DNA of 64,000 nt. Origin: Ameyamaea chiangmaiensis (GTDB lineage: Bacteria > Pseudomonadota > Alphaproteobacteria > Acetobacterales > Acetobacteraceae). Shown here in pieces: positions 24,312-32,838 of the stretch. The position numbers were made by a program, and so were the translations under genes. The stretch is from the NCBI RefSeq assembly GCF_025995235.1, contig NZ_BAPT01000001.1:1-64000 (forward strand), in the 5' to 3' direction. Within the stretch, counting starts at the first letter, position 1; the number at the start of each line of letters is the position of its first letter. A model generated the notes under the pieces. That model ran no database searches. It was not told the DNA's origin and saw nothing but the letters and a program-made list of their open reading frames with translations.

Positions 24312-24686
24312 CTATCCGAGAGGTGCCAGACGTTGAACCGTTTTCAGCAGGTTCGAGGCCACGAACGGTTTGGTAATCCAGCCTGTCGCGCCGAGCGCCA
24401 TGATGGCGTTGCGCTTTTGCGCACTGTGCTCGGTCGTCAGCACAAGGATCGGTTTACGTGTGACGTCCGATCGGCGGCGAACCGCCTCGACGAAGCCGTA
24501 ACCATCAAGGTTGGGCATGTTGAGATCCGTGATGATGACGTCCGGCGCCTCTTCCTGATCAAGGCGGGAGAGGCCGTCGACGCCGTCGGTGGCCGGTATC
24601 GTGATATACCCGGCGGGTTCGAGCGTGGCGCGCAGCATCTGACGGATCACGGGCGAGTCATCGACCGTCAGTATTCGAACCGGCAT
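24312..24686 (-). CDS. cheY: CheY-like response regulator
   Basis: 124 residues from the ATG at 24684-24686, which overlaps the STAS gene's stop (TGATG); the longer frame to 24827 re-reads that gene. Receiver residues are complete: TVDDS, phospho-acceptor in ITDLNMPNLDG, LTTEHS and WITKPF. Upstream of cheA, this is the usual place of the CheY of this operon type. Confidence 0.92.
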   Translation of the reverse strand: MPVRILTVDDSPVIRQMLRATLEPAGYITIPATDGVDGLSRLDQEEAPDVIITDLNMPNLDGYGFVEAVRRRSDVTRKPILVLTTEHSAQKRNAIMALGATGWITKPFVASNLLKTVQRLAPLG

Positions 24687-24958
24687 CAGACGTCCGCTAT
24701 CTTCAGAAGGTGGGTGGCATCGAAAATGGCGAGCGTTGATCGAAGAGCGTGGGACGGGGTGCTGATCGCGAACGTGTAACCCCGCGCCGTCCGGTCCTGG
24801 AACAATGCCAGAAGGACTTGCAGGCATAATCCGCCCAGATGGCGCACCGCTTGCCCGTCGAGGTTGATATCGCCCTTGTCGCAGGAGGTGACCATCCGCA
24901 GAAGCAGCGGTGCGGCATCGCTATCGAGGCGTTCGGGAAGGGGCAGGGGAGCGGTCAC
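24686..24958 (-). CDS. STAS-domain protein of the che operon
   Basis: 90 residues with the STAS pattern: a beta strand and a helix after INLDGQAVRHLGGLCLQVL, then FAISTPSHALRSTLAIF. The strand INLDGQAV sits where anti-anti-sigma factors carry their Ser/Thr phospho-site, which is not conserved here. STAS genes occur between mcp and cheY in several alphaproteobacterial che operons; the role is unproven. Start overlaps the mcp stop. Confidence 0.78.
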   Translation of the reverse strand: MTAPLPLPERLDSDAAPLLLRMVTSCDKGDINLDGQAVRHLGGLCLQVLLALFQDRTARGYTFAISTPSHALRSTLAIFDATHLLKIADV

Positions 24959-26418
24959 TGAAAAGCCTCCCAGCCGGCGTCTGTTGTGCTGTGCCTTGGA
25001 AAGATCGTTTTGGGATCGGCGGATTTGTCATGATCGAGCGACCAGCGGAAATGGCCGCTTTCACTGGCGGTATTCACCTTGAAACGACCGACCAGACGGA
25101 CGAGTTCCCGCGTTTCGCGGGACAGGTGATGACCGGCGGAGGTGGTCTCTTCGACCATCGCGGCGTTCTTCTGCGTGGCGTGATCCATTTCTCCGATCGC
25201 GGCGTTGATCTGCGTCAGGCTGGTAGCCTGTGTCTGCGCGGAGGTGGAAATCTGGCTGATCAGCGTTGCGATCTCACTGACGCTACGGAGCGTGATGTTG
25301 CCGCTTTCGAGGGTCTGATTGACCAGATCCACGCCGAGTTTAACCTGCTCGGATGAGGAGGTGATCAGCGACTTGATCTTGCGGGCCGCGTCGGCCGAGC
25401 GCTGTGCGAGCGCACGCACTTCGCTGGCCACGACGGAGAATCCGCGTCCGGCGTCTCCGGCACGCGCGGCCTCGACCCCGGCGTTCAGGGCCAGAAGATT
25501 GGTCTGAAACGCGATTTCGTCGATAACGCCGATGATCTGCGCGATTTCGTGCGACGATTTGCGGATCGCCTGCATGGCGTCGGTCGTCAGGGCAAGGTTC
25601 TCGCCGGTCTGACGCGACCTCTCATTGGTCTTGATCGCAACCGTGTTGGCGTGGGACGCCGCCTCGGCCGTCTTGCGCACGGTGTCGGTCAGGCGGGCGA
25701 CCGAAGAGGCCGTTTCCTCGATATTGGCGACCTGCTGCTCGGTTCGTTTCGCGAGATCGTCTGTCGCGGTCGCAATCTGCGCTGATCCGGAAGAAATGGT
25801 AGCGGCACTTGAGGCAACGCTGAGAATCACCTCCTGCAACTTTTCCGCCGTCGTGTTGAAATCGGAGCGGAGCTTTTCGTACTCCGGCGCGAATGGCTCG
25901 TCGAGTCGTAGCATGAGGTCGCCGTGGGATAGCGCGGCGAGCCCTTTGCCGAGCGTGGCGATCAGATGCTCCTGCGAACGACGGGTTTCTTCGTCAATGG
26001 CGCGTGCGCGTTCGGCCGCGCGGCGTGCCGCTTCCGTGTGCTCGCGTGCCGTCTGCTCGGCTTCCTCCTTGTCGATGGTCGACTGTCGGAAAATCTCGAT
26101 GGATTTGGCGATACGGCCCAGACAGTCGCGGTGGTGCGTGAACGGGATGTCGATGCGCAGATTGCCTGCCGCCAGACGTTCGATCCGATCGGTGATGATT
26201 TCGTAGGGGTGCGCGATATAGGTCCCGGCGAACGCTGACAGGGCGAATACCGCGACGAATGCGATCGCATCGGCCAGAAACGGTATGCCCTGCGGCAAGA
26301 CATGGCGATTCGCGCCGATCTCGAGCAGGACTCGCAAGAGGATGATGATCTGCACCATCCCCATCAGGACCTGCACTTTGCGCCCCACAGAGGCGGTTTC
26401 ACGATACCAATGCAACAT
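24955..26418 (-). CDS. Methyl-accepting chemotaxis protein
   Basis: 487 residues from the ATG at 26416-26418, which follows GAAGG. Two membrane helices (about 18-40 and 50-70) are separated by a very short loop, so there is almost no periplasmic sensing domain. A HAMP-like segment follows (ITDRIERLAAGNLRIDIPF) and a second one near 165. The signalling tip is canonical (IIGVIDEIAFQTNLLALNAG with VEAARAGDAGRGFSVVASEV). Without a ligand domain it may sense membrane state or internal signals. First gene of the che operon. Confidence 0.93.
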   Translation of the reverse strand: MLHWYRETASVGRKVQVLMGMVQIIILLRVLLEIGANRHVLPQGIPFLADAIAFVAVFALSAFAGTYIAHPYEIITDRIERLAAGNLRIDIPFTHHRDCLGRIAKSIEIFRQSTIDKEEAEQTAREHTEAARRAAERARAIDEETRRSQEHLIATLGKGLAALSHGDLMLRLDEPFAPEYEKLRSDFNTTAEKLQEVILSVASSAATISSGSAQIATATDDLAKRTEQQVANIEETASSVARLTDTVRKTAEAASHANTVAIKTNERSRQTGENLALTTDAMQAIRKSSHEIAQIIGVIDEIAFQTNLLALNAGVEAARAGDAGRGFSVVASEVRALAQRSADAARKIKSLITSSSEQVKLGVDLVNQTLESGNITLRSVSEIATLISQISTSAQTQATSLTQINAAIGEMDHATQKNAAMVEETTSAGHHLSRETRELVRLVGRFKVNTASESGHFRWSLDHDKSADPKTIFPRHSTTDAGWEAFQ

Positions 26419-26577
26419 GACCACCTTCGAGCAACGATCGGACAGCGCAAGGTAGCCGGCAAAAGGTTACGGGTTAGTGAACTCCGCCGGCGTCAATGTT
26501 GTGCTGCCGGATGAAAATGATATTAAGTCGCACTCAGTTCGGGAGCGAAGCTCCGTCACTATGGGGCCAGTCAGTCC

Positions 26578-26793
26578 ATGAATCGTCGCGTGGGACAAGG
26601 TTCGGGCCGGCCGCTGGCAGGCGGGTGGACCTGGCAGCTCGCCGCCGTGTGCCTCGCCGCATGGGCGGCGGGCTATGCCGTGTGCCGCTGCGTGGACCCC
26701 GCGGCCGTGTTCGGGGTGCAGGCGTGGCTGGTTGCCGCCCTCCCGATCGTGATCACCGCCCTGTTTGCGGCGTTCGCCGGAGCCGGGCGGTGA
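26578..26793 (+). CDS. Small membrane protein, DUF3649-like, of an iron-uptake cassette
   Basis: 71 residues with two membrane helices (about 18-34 and 46-67). Its stop overlaps the GTG start of the PepSY gene (GTGA, 26790-26793). Small proteins of this size precede PepSY and DUF3325 genes in siderophore-uptake operons, where they are listed as DUF3649. The family call rests on size and order. Confidence 0.6.
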   Translation: MNRRVGQGSGRPLAGGWTWQLAAVCLAAWAAGYAVCRCVDPAAVFGVQAWLVAALPIVITALFAAFAGAGR

Positions 26794-28232
26794 AATCACG
26801 CGACACCGTCCGCGCGCGCCTGGGGTGGTTGCACGCATGGCTCGGCTTTCTGGGCGGCGTCGTGCTGTTCGCGATTTTCCTCAGCGGTTCCCTTGCGGTG
26901 TTCGATGCCGAAATCACGCGCTGGATGCAGCCCGATGCGCCCGTCGCGTCGTCGCTCGATCCCAGTCCCGAAGCCCTGCGCGCGGTGGCCGCGCAACTGG
27001 ATCGGGAGTGGAAGCGCTACCCGTCGGCCTTCCTGACACTGCCGGGACGCCGTGCCCCCGGCCTGCATATTCTCCACTATGACGGGCACGTCTTTAGCGG
27101 GCCAGTGTTCGACGTCCGGGATGGCCACAGCGTGCCGCTTCGCCGCACGGACGGCGGACGACTATTCTTCGACCTTCATTTCACCCTGCGCGGCGGTACC
27201 GTCCCCGGCGTGGTACTCGTGGATCTGGCGGCGCTGGTGATGCTTGTGGGCGTGGTCTCCGGTATGGCGCTCCATTGCCGGGCGCTCTGGGCCGACATGC
27301 TGACGTTCCGACCCGGGGCCGCGCGGGTGCGGGCGTGGCTCGACATGCATCTTTTGACGGGTGTCCTGTTTTTACCGTTCGTCGCGATGATCACCTACAC
27401 CGGCATTGCCCTGGACCCGGAGCCGGTGTTTCCCGTCGCGGGGCGGGTCGAGGCTGAGACCCCCGCACCGCGCCCCGCGGTCACGCCGGAACCGCTCGAC
27501 GTCGTTTTGCCGCGCGTCGTGCGTGATGCCGCGAGCACGTTCGGGCCCGACGGCGCCGGGTTCGTTCTGTTCGCCCCGCAGATCATCAGTGTCTATCGGG
27601 CTGACGGCCGTCAGCTTGCGATGACGCGCGATCGTCTCGATTTTGCGCGTGACGACGGGCACCGGCTGGCGGCGGCGGGCGGCCACGACGAGGCGCGCGG
27701 GGTTATCAGCGGCCTGCATATGGCGCAATGGGCGTCGTGGCCGGTGCGGTGGCTATATTTTCTCTCCGGCCTCGCTGGGACGGCACTGATCGGGACGGGC
27801 CTCGTGATCTTCCTGATGAAGCGGCGGGACCGATTTCACGCGCTGCGGGTCTACCGCGTGGGGGAAGGCATGACGCTGGCGACGGTCATCGGCCTGCCGC
27901 TAGCGTGCTCGGGCTATCTGTATGCCAACCGGCTGTTGCCGCCGCGTCTGGCGAACCGCGCGGCGTTGGAAACTGACCTCTTTCTCATGCTCTGGCTGGG
28001 ATGGACGATAGTGGCCTGCGTCGGTGCCCTGCGGCAGGTCGCGCGACCGCTATGGCGTGCGGGTCTGGTTGGGCTTGGCGGGGCTTTGGTGACGCTGCCC
28101 TTGCTGGACGTCTGTACGCGCCCGGTCGCCGGGGCCGTGCCGACGGGGGTCGTGGCAGGTGTCGACGGGTGTGCGCTCGTCGTCGGGGTCGCGGCCCTGC
28201 TGACGGCACGGCGGATCGGACGCGCGGTATGA
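26790..28232 (+). CDS. PepSY-associated membrane protein (iron uptake)
   Basis: 480 residues from the GTG at 26790. An N-terminal membrane helix (GWLHAWLGFLGGVVLFAIFL, then SGSLAVFDAEI) is typical of PepSY_TM proteins, followed by a periplasmic PepSY region (about 35-130), paired helices near 150 and 210, a second periplasmic segment and C-terminal membrane helices. Related proteins sit in operons for ferric-siderophore uptake, possibly as reductases. Flanked by overlapping small membrane genes on both sides. No TonB receptor is adjacent here. Confidence 0.82.
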   Translation: MKSRDTVRARLGWLHAWLGFLGGVVLFAIFLSGSLAVFDAEITRWMQPDAPVASSLDPSPEALRAVAAQLDREWKRYPSAFLTLPGRRAPGLHILHYDGHVFSGPVFDVRDGHSVPLRRTDGGRLFFDLHFTLRGGTVPGVVLVDLAALVMLVGVVSGMALHCRALWADMLTFRPGAARVRAWLDMHLLTGVLFLPFVAMITYTGIALDPEPVFPVAGRVEAETPAPRPAVTPEPLDVVLPRVVRDAASTFGPDGAGFVLFAPQIISVYRADGRQLAMTRDRLDFARDDGHRLAAAGGHDEARGVISGLHMAQWASWPVRWLYFLSGLAGTALIGTGLVIFLMKRRDRFHALRVYRVGEGMTLATVIGLPLACSGYLYANRLLPPRLANRAALETDLFLMLWLGWTIVACVGALRQVARPLWRAGLVGLGGALVTLPLLDVCTRPVAGAVPTGVVAGVDGCALVVGVAALLTARRIGRAV

Positions 28233-28462
28233 TCTGGATTCTGGCGACGGCGCTCTGGATGCTCACGTTCCTCGTGCATCCGGGTGCCCGGCGTGGCGCG
28301 CACGGTTGGCTGCTGATCGCCCTGACGGTCACGACCATGGGACTGGTGGCGGCGATCGACGGTGGGGTGGGCATTGTGATCTGGCTGGGCGTCGGATCGG
28401 TGCTGGGCTTTGCCGTGGCGTTGGTCCGTGCGTTTCGCGGACGTAGCGGCGGGGCGCCCTAG
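28229..28462 (+). CDS. Small membrane protein, DUF3325-like
   Basis: 77 residues with three hydrophobic segments, starting at an ATG that overlaps the PepSY stop (ATGA). It is the third gene of the cassette and has the size and topology of DUF3325 proteins, which accompany PepSY in iron-uptake operons. Its stop overlaps the convergent glycosyltransferase stop. Confidence 0.6.
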   Translation: MIWILATALWMLTFLVHPGARRGAHGWLLIALTVTTMGLVAAIDGGVGIVIWLGVGSVLGFAVALVRAFRGRSGGAP

Positions 28463-29529
28463 TAGGCCGCCGCGGCGTCCCATGTGCGATGCTGTTGCCG
28501 CGCCGGGCGGCGCAGCGGCACCAGGTGTCGGGCGAACACCGCGGCGCACGCGGCCCAGTCGAAGCGCTCCGCCCATGCCCGGCAGGCGTCCCGATCGGTC
28601 GTCAGCAGCGCGCGCGCCTGCGCCTGCAGGTCGTCGCCGCAGGCATGGATCGCCGATGGGGCGCCGGCGAAAATGTCGGCCGGTCCGGGCGCGTTGAAAC
28701 TCGCCACCGGCAGGCCACACGCCAAAGCTTCGAGAATGACGAGTCCGAATGTGTCGGTGCGCGACGGGAACACGAAGACGTCCGAGCCGGCATAGGCCGC
28801 GCGCAGGGCTTCGCCTTCCAGCGTGCCCACGAACAGGGCATCGGGATAGCGTCGTTGCAGGTCCGCCCGGGCGGGACCGTCGCCGACGACGATCTTGCTG
28901 CCTGGCAGATCGAGGCGAAGAAACGCGTCGAGGTTCTTTTCGACAGCGACGCGTCCGACGCTGAGGAAATAGGGTCCCTGTCGCCCGAACTCGCGCTGCC
29001 AATCCCGGCCGCCGCCCGGACGGAATCCCGACAGATCCACCCCGCGCGTCCAGTTCCGCAGCCCACCAAAACCCCGCGCGGCCAGATCGCGCGCGATGCT
29101 GGCGGTGGGCACCAGCGTGGCGGCGGCAGCGCCGTGGAACCAGCGCAGCGCGCCGTAGGCAGGTCCGACAGGCATGCCGAAGCGGGCGTGCAGATATTCA
29201 GGGAAGCGCGTGTGAAACGACGTGGTGAAGTCCAGGCCGCGCGTCAGGGCCCAGCGCCGCGCAGCCATGCCGAGAGGCCCTTCGGTCGCGATATGCAGCG
29301 CATCGGGCCGAAAATCGCGTGCGATCCGTGCGAGACGCCGCCCGGGCAGAAGGGCGAGCCGGATTTCGGGATAGGTCGGGCACGCGCAGGACGTGAAGCG
29401 GTCAGGCCCCGCGATCTCGACCACGTGGCCTTCCGCGCGCAGAGCGTCGGCGACCATGCCCAGCGTTCGTACCACCCCGTTGACCTGTGGACGCCACGCG
29501 TCGGTGACGATCAGCAGGCGCATGGTCAC
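28459..29529 (-). CDS. Glycosyltransferase family 4
   Basis: 356 residues. The N-terminal domain begins LLIVTDAWRPQVNGVVRTL, the C-terminal domain has FLSVGRVAVEKNLD and the nucleotide-sugar motif FVFPSRTDTFGLVILEALACG (E-x7-E). It is the GT-B fold of family 4 retaining transferases, close to those acting on diacylglycerol or phosphatidylinositol. The GTG start (29527-29529) overlaps the stop of the metallophosphoesterase; the ATG two codons later is an alternative. The pairing suggests a joint role in lipid or lipid A metabolism. Confidence 0.86.
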   Translation of the reverse strand: MTMRLLIVTDAWRPQVNGVVRTLGMVADALRAEGHVVEIAGPDRFTSCACPTYPEIRLALLPGRRLARIARDFRPDALHIATEGPLGMAARRWALTRGLDFTTSFHTRFPEYLHARFGMPVGPAYGALRWFHGAAAATLVPTASIARDLAARGFGGLRNWTRGVDLSGFRPGGGRDWQREFGRQGPYFLSVGRVAVEKNLDAFLRLDLPGSKIVVGDGPARADLQRRYPDALFVGTLEGEALRAAYAGSDVFVFPSRTDTFGLVILEALACGLPVASFNAPGPADIFAGAPSAIHACGDDLQAQARALLTTDRDACRAWAERFDWAACAAVFARHLVPLRRPARQQHRTWDAAAAY

Positions 29530-30383
29530 GCGGGCTCCGGCATGAACACGGGTTTTGGCGCGGCTGTCCGTCCCGGCGACCGGCGTGCGAAGGCGTGCGA
29601 GACATCCGGCGCGCCGAGTGTCTGTGCCAGTCCGAGCAGTTCCATCGTGCCGTCGGTTCGTTCGACCAGCGCGCTGCAGCTTTCCACCCAGTCGCCGTCA
29701 TTCATGTAAAGCAGGCCGTCGATCGTCCGGATGACGGGATGATGGATATGGCCGCAGATCACGCCGTCCGCATCGTGTTTGCGCGCCTCGGCGATCGCAG
29801 CATGTTCGAAACGGTCGATGGCCATGACGGCGCCTTTCACCTGCCGCTTGAGCCACGCGGACAGCGAGCGATAAGGCAGCCCGAGCCGCCGTCGGGCGGC
29901 GTTGACGACGTGGTTGATGGCCAGCGCCAAGGTGTAGGCCTGATCGCCGAGCACCGCCAGAAGAGGTGCGTAACGCACCACGGAATCAAATTCGTCGCCG
30001 TGCAGGACAAGGAATGTCTGGCCGGTGGCCGTGACGTGTGTGGCCCGTTCGCATAACCGTACGCCCGCGACCTCCAGTTCCATCGGCAGCCAGGCGCGCA
30101 TCATTTCATCATGATTGCCAGGGATATAGACAACGTCCGTGCCCCTGCGGGCCATTTTCAGGATCAGGCGCAGGACTTCGTCATGATGACGGTCCCAGAA
30201 CCACGAGCGTCTCAGGCGCCACCCGTCGATGATATCGCCGACCAGATACAGCCGGTCGCAACTGACACGGGCCAGAAAAGCGGCCAGAAGTTCGGCCTTG
30301 CAGCCGCGCGTACCCAGATGCAGGTCCGACACGAACAAGGCATGATAATGGGTTTTGGGAGGGGCGCTCAGCATGACGTTCAT
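29526..30383 (-). CDS. UDP-2,3-diacylglucosamine diphosphatase-like metallophosphoesterase
   Basis: 285 residues with the calcineurin-type metal motifs in order: SDLHLG, GDIIDGW, GNHDE, LHGDEFD and GHIHHP. The order, spacing and the GDIIDGWRL signature match the LpxH-like family of lipid A synthesis, which splits UDP-2,3-diacylglucosamine. It is translationally coupled to the GT4 gene, an arrangement often seen in alphaproteobacteria. Whether it is the true LpxH or a paralogue acting on another phospholipid cannot be seen. Confidence 0.82.
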   Translation of the reverse strand: MNVMLSAPPKTHYHALFVSDLHLGTRGCKAELLAAFLARVSCDRLYLVGDIIDGWRLRRSWFWDRHHDEVLRLILKMARRGTDVVYIPGNHDEMMRAWLPMELEVAGVRLCERATHVTATGQTFLVLHGDEFDSVVRYAPLLAVLGDQAYTLALAINHVVNAARRRLGLPYRSLSAWLKRQVKGAVMAIDRFEHAAIAEARKHDADGVICGHIHHPVIRTIDGLLYMNDGDWVESCSALVERTDGTMELLGLAQTLGAPDVSHAFARRSPGRTAAPKPVFMPEPA

Positions 30384-30634
30384 CGGCGACTCCGTCGGTC
30401 GCGCCTGGCCGGGCGCGTGCGGGGCGGCCGGCCCGCGCGCCGTCGCCCGTGCCCCGATGTATCAGACGCGGCGTCCTGGTCGCGTGAAGGTTTGATGACG
30501 CGACGGCACCCGACCGGATCGCTCCGCACAGCCCTATGTGTCGTCGACGGAACTCTCGGGGCGCCTGGTGCGTGTAACCACCATCGGCGCCTCGGCGCCC
30601 GATGAACAGTCACTTGAATTGGATGGAATCTTTC

Positions 30635-30808
30635 ATGCGTGTTGTCCGTGTGTTCTGGCTTGTGGCACTTCCCGTCCTCGCCGCGTGCAGTTCATCAAGC
30701 GGCGGCGGTGACCGCCCTCCGCGCGATCGGCAGGTGGTGGTCGTTCCGGCTGGAGCAGCCGCCGTATGCGAAAACGGCGGCGCGCCCCCGTGCGCGCCGG
30801 CGAACTAG
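30635..30808 (+). CDS. Small lipoprotein, unknown function
   Basis: 57 residues from the ATG at 30635 (GGA 9 bases upstream). It is a signal peptide with lipobox LAAC, then a Ser/Gly-rich stretch and a short tail with two Cys (VCENGGAPPC). No domain is recognised. Its 3' end overlaps that of the convergent gene by 4 bases. Confidence 0.5.
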   Translation: MRVVRVFWLVALPVLAACSSSSGGGDRPPRDRQVVVVPAGAAAVCENGGAPPCAPAN

Positions 30809-31641
30809 CCGCCGGCCGGGCAGCGGGGCGCGTCGCGCAGGCGGCGCATCGCCTGTCCCGCGAGAACGACTCCGACAGGATCGACGGGCAGGCCGGCGGC
30901 ACGAAGGCGCTCGACGGTCCACCGGTTGCACGTGTGTTCAAACCGGTAGCCACTGCGCGCCGCGTAGAACAGGCTCACACCGGAGTCCGCTTTCGACACC
31001 AGCCGTGGTCGACCGTCATGGCCGATGGCCAGATCGTCGTTGATCGCCTCAGACAGGGCGCGGGCCTGCGTGTCCGACAGGGCGATCGGAGCGATGTCGC
31101 CGGTAGCGTAGGCGTCCGTCGGCAGCACGGACAGGGCGCCCACCTGGATGACGGCGGGACCGGGAAATGGGCCGATCAGGTATGCGCTCAAATCGTCCGC
31201 CGGTGCCGTGATGAACGTCTTCTTGCCATAGCCGATCAGGATCGTGCGCGCGCTGGGAAAGACCTTTCGAAAATAGGCCGCCGGACCATTGAGCAGCGTA
31301 GCCGGTACCGCCAGCTCGGTGTGCCAGCCACGGTCGACAACCCAGACCGTCGTCGTTGCCGGTCCTGTGCATACGGCCGGCGATGGGACAGGGCCGGAAC
31401 ATCCGGCGATACTCATCAGGAGAGCGAAAAGCCCGCAGAGACGCTCGGCCGCGTCAGGCCGCCAGAATGCACGAACCGGCAGTGGTCGTGTGGTGCCCGT
31501 GCGCCCCGTCCCACCCGGTCGGAGGCGCGTCGCATGCAGGTCGGGCGCCGTGCGAATGCCAGTCCCAAGTTCGCTGGGCCACGCGCGGTAACGGCCGCGC
31601 GCGACGAACGCTACGTCAGGCATGCCTGAGCCTGGCGGCAC
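30805..31641 (-). CDS. DUF2459 (TIGR02117-type) lipoprotein
   Basis: Up to 278 residues. The family core is clear: VVDRGWHTELAVP, IGYGKKTFI, and near the C-terminus RFEHTCNRWTVERLRAAGLP, where the Cys-Asn pair is characteristic. A lipobox-like segment (LFALLMSIAGCSG) lies about 68 residues from the first ATG, so translation probably starts later, for example at the GTG near 31476; the first 55 residues look like read-through of non-coding DNA. Function of the family is unknown. Confidence 0.75.
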   Translation of the reverse strand: MPPGSGMPDVAFVARGRYRAWPSELGTGIRTAPDLHATRLRPGGTGRTGTTRPLPVRAFWRPDAAERLCGLFALLMSIAGCSGPVPSPAVCTGPATTTVWVVDRGWHTELAVPATLLNGPAAYFRKVFPSARTILIGYGKKTFITAPADDLSAYLIGPFPGPAVIQVGALSVLPTDAYATGDIAPIALSDTQARALSEAINDDLAIGHDGRPRLVSKADSGVSLFYAARSGYRFEHTCNRWTVERLRAAGLPVDPVGVVLAGQAMRRLRDAPRCPAGG

Positions 31642-31980
31642 TCTGCTGATCCTTCATCCCGTGCCCCTCCGTGCGGCGATCGGCTGCCCACGTTATCAGA
31701 TGGCTTGCGTTGACAGCAGCCGTCTCCGTCAGGATTTCCGACATAAAAGCTGAGCGGTCTGTCCGCCCCCGAATGCTGGTGGACGACCATGCTCGTATGG
31801 CTGCCGAAGAGGCGCGCGGCTCGTGTGTCCGGCGCTCGCAGGGGCCCGGTAATCACGGGTTCATCGTGCACCGAGGGGTTTGCTGCCCTCTCGAAACGAA
31901 ACCATGGGGTGTTTCTCGCCGGATCGTGCAACACTTCGTGCTCTGGCGAGTTGAGGCCGGAACACGGGAAGGTGCGACGC
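31642..31980. other. Non-coding gap between divergent genes
   Basis: No convincing gene is seen in these 339 bases (more if the DUF2459 gene starts later). The plus-strand frames crossing it lack ribosome binding sites and good codon use. It should hold promoters for the two divergent genes; no clear operator was seen. Confidence 0.5.
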
Positions 31981-32790
31981 ATGCTGATACGCGCGGGTTA
32001 TGACATCACGCTGACGATGGACGGCCCGACGCCGCTGATCCTGATGCTGGAAGTGCATCCGGACCGCGAACCCGATCTGATGACCGCCCAGGTGCCGGTG
32101 TTCGATCCTCCGGTCCCGGTGCAGCGTTATCTGGACGGGTTCGGCAATCGCTGCACGCGTGTCCTCGCACCCGGCGGCCCTTTGCGGACCAGCCTGTCGT
32201 TCACGATCGGCGATCTCGGGCTGCCGGACCGGCAGCAGCCAATGGCGGTCGAAAATTCGGTCGACACCCTGCCGTCCGACGTGCTGGTCTTCCTGCTGGG
32301 CAGCCGGTACTGCGAAACCGATCTGCTCAGCGACACAGCGTGGGCGCTGTTCGGCCATCTGACGCCGGGATGGGGGCGGGTGCAGGCGGTGATCGACTTC
32401 GTCCACCAGCATCTGCGTTTCGATTACAGCCAGGCCCGGTCGACGCGGTCGGCCTTCGATGCCTATCGCGAACGGGTCGGCGTGTGCCGCGATTTCGCCC
32501 ATCTCGCCGTGACGCTGTGCCGATGCCTCAACATCCCGGCCCGCTACTGCACGGGCTATCTGGGCGATATCGGCGTGCCGCTGGTGCCCGACCCGATGGA
32601 CTTCTCGGCATGGCTGGAGGTCTGGCTGGACGGGCAGTGGTACACGTTCGATGCGCGGCACAACCGACCGCGTATCGGGCGCATCGTCATGGCGCGCGGC
32701 CGCGACGCGACGGACGTGGCATTGACCACGTCGTTCGGCCCGGCTCATCTGACCCGCTTCGAGGTCACGACTTACGAGGAATTCCCCTGA
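31981..32790 (+). CDS. Transglutaminase-like cysteine protease family protein
   Basis: 269 residues from the ATG at 31981 (GGGAAGG upstream). An N-terminal beta-rich domain precedes the transglutaminase core: Cys in RVGVCRDFAHLAVTLCR, His in SAWLEVWL context and the Asp motif YTFDARHNRPRIGR. Bacterial members act as peptidases or amide hydrolases; many are linked to proteasome-like or ATP-grasp gene sets, which are absent here. Frames further upstream to 31789 have no support. Confidence 0.85.
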   Translation: MLIRAGYDITLTMDGPTPLILMLEVHPDREPDLMTAQVPVFDPPVPVQRYLDGFGNRCTRVLAPGGPLRTSLSFTIGDLGLPDRQQPMAVENSVDTLPSDVLVFLLGSRYCETDLLSDTAWALFGHLTPGWGRVQAVIDFVHQHLRFDYSQARSTRSAFDAYRERVGVCRDFAHLAVTLCRCLNIPARYCTGYLGDIGVPLVPDPMDFSAWLEVWLDGQWYTFDARHNRPRIGRIVMARGRDATDVALTTSFGPAHLTRFEVTTYEEFP

Positions 32791-32813
32791 TCCACCCGGC
32801 CTGAGGGGCCGAA

Positions 32814-32831
32814 CGGGGGCGCGTGCCCCCG
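32814..32831. terminator. Hairpin between convergent genes
   Basis: CGGGGGC-gcgt-GCCCCCG, a 7-bp GC stem between the ends of the transglutaminase and helicase genes. There is no T-run, so termination may depend on Rho. Confidence 0.4.
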
Positions 32832-32838
32832 AGCCGGT

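Noticed and set aside
27914..29002. Open frame of 362 codons on the minus strand
   Set aside because: Covers the GT4 gene in another frame and the end of the PepSY gene in antisense; a shadow.
30586..30599. Hairpin GGCGCC-tc-GGCGCC as a terminator
   Set aside because: A 2-base loop is sterically poor and there is no T-run; likely chance in GC-rich DNA.
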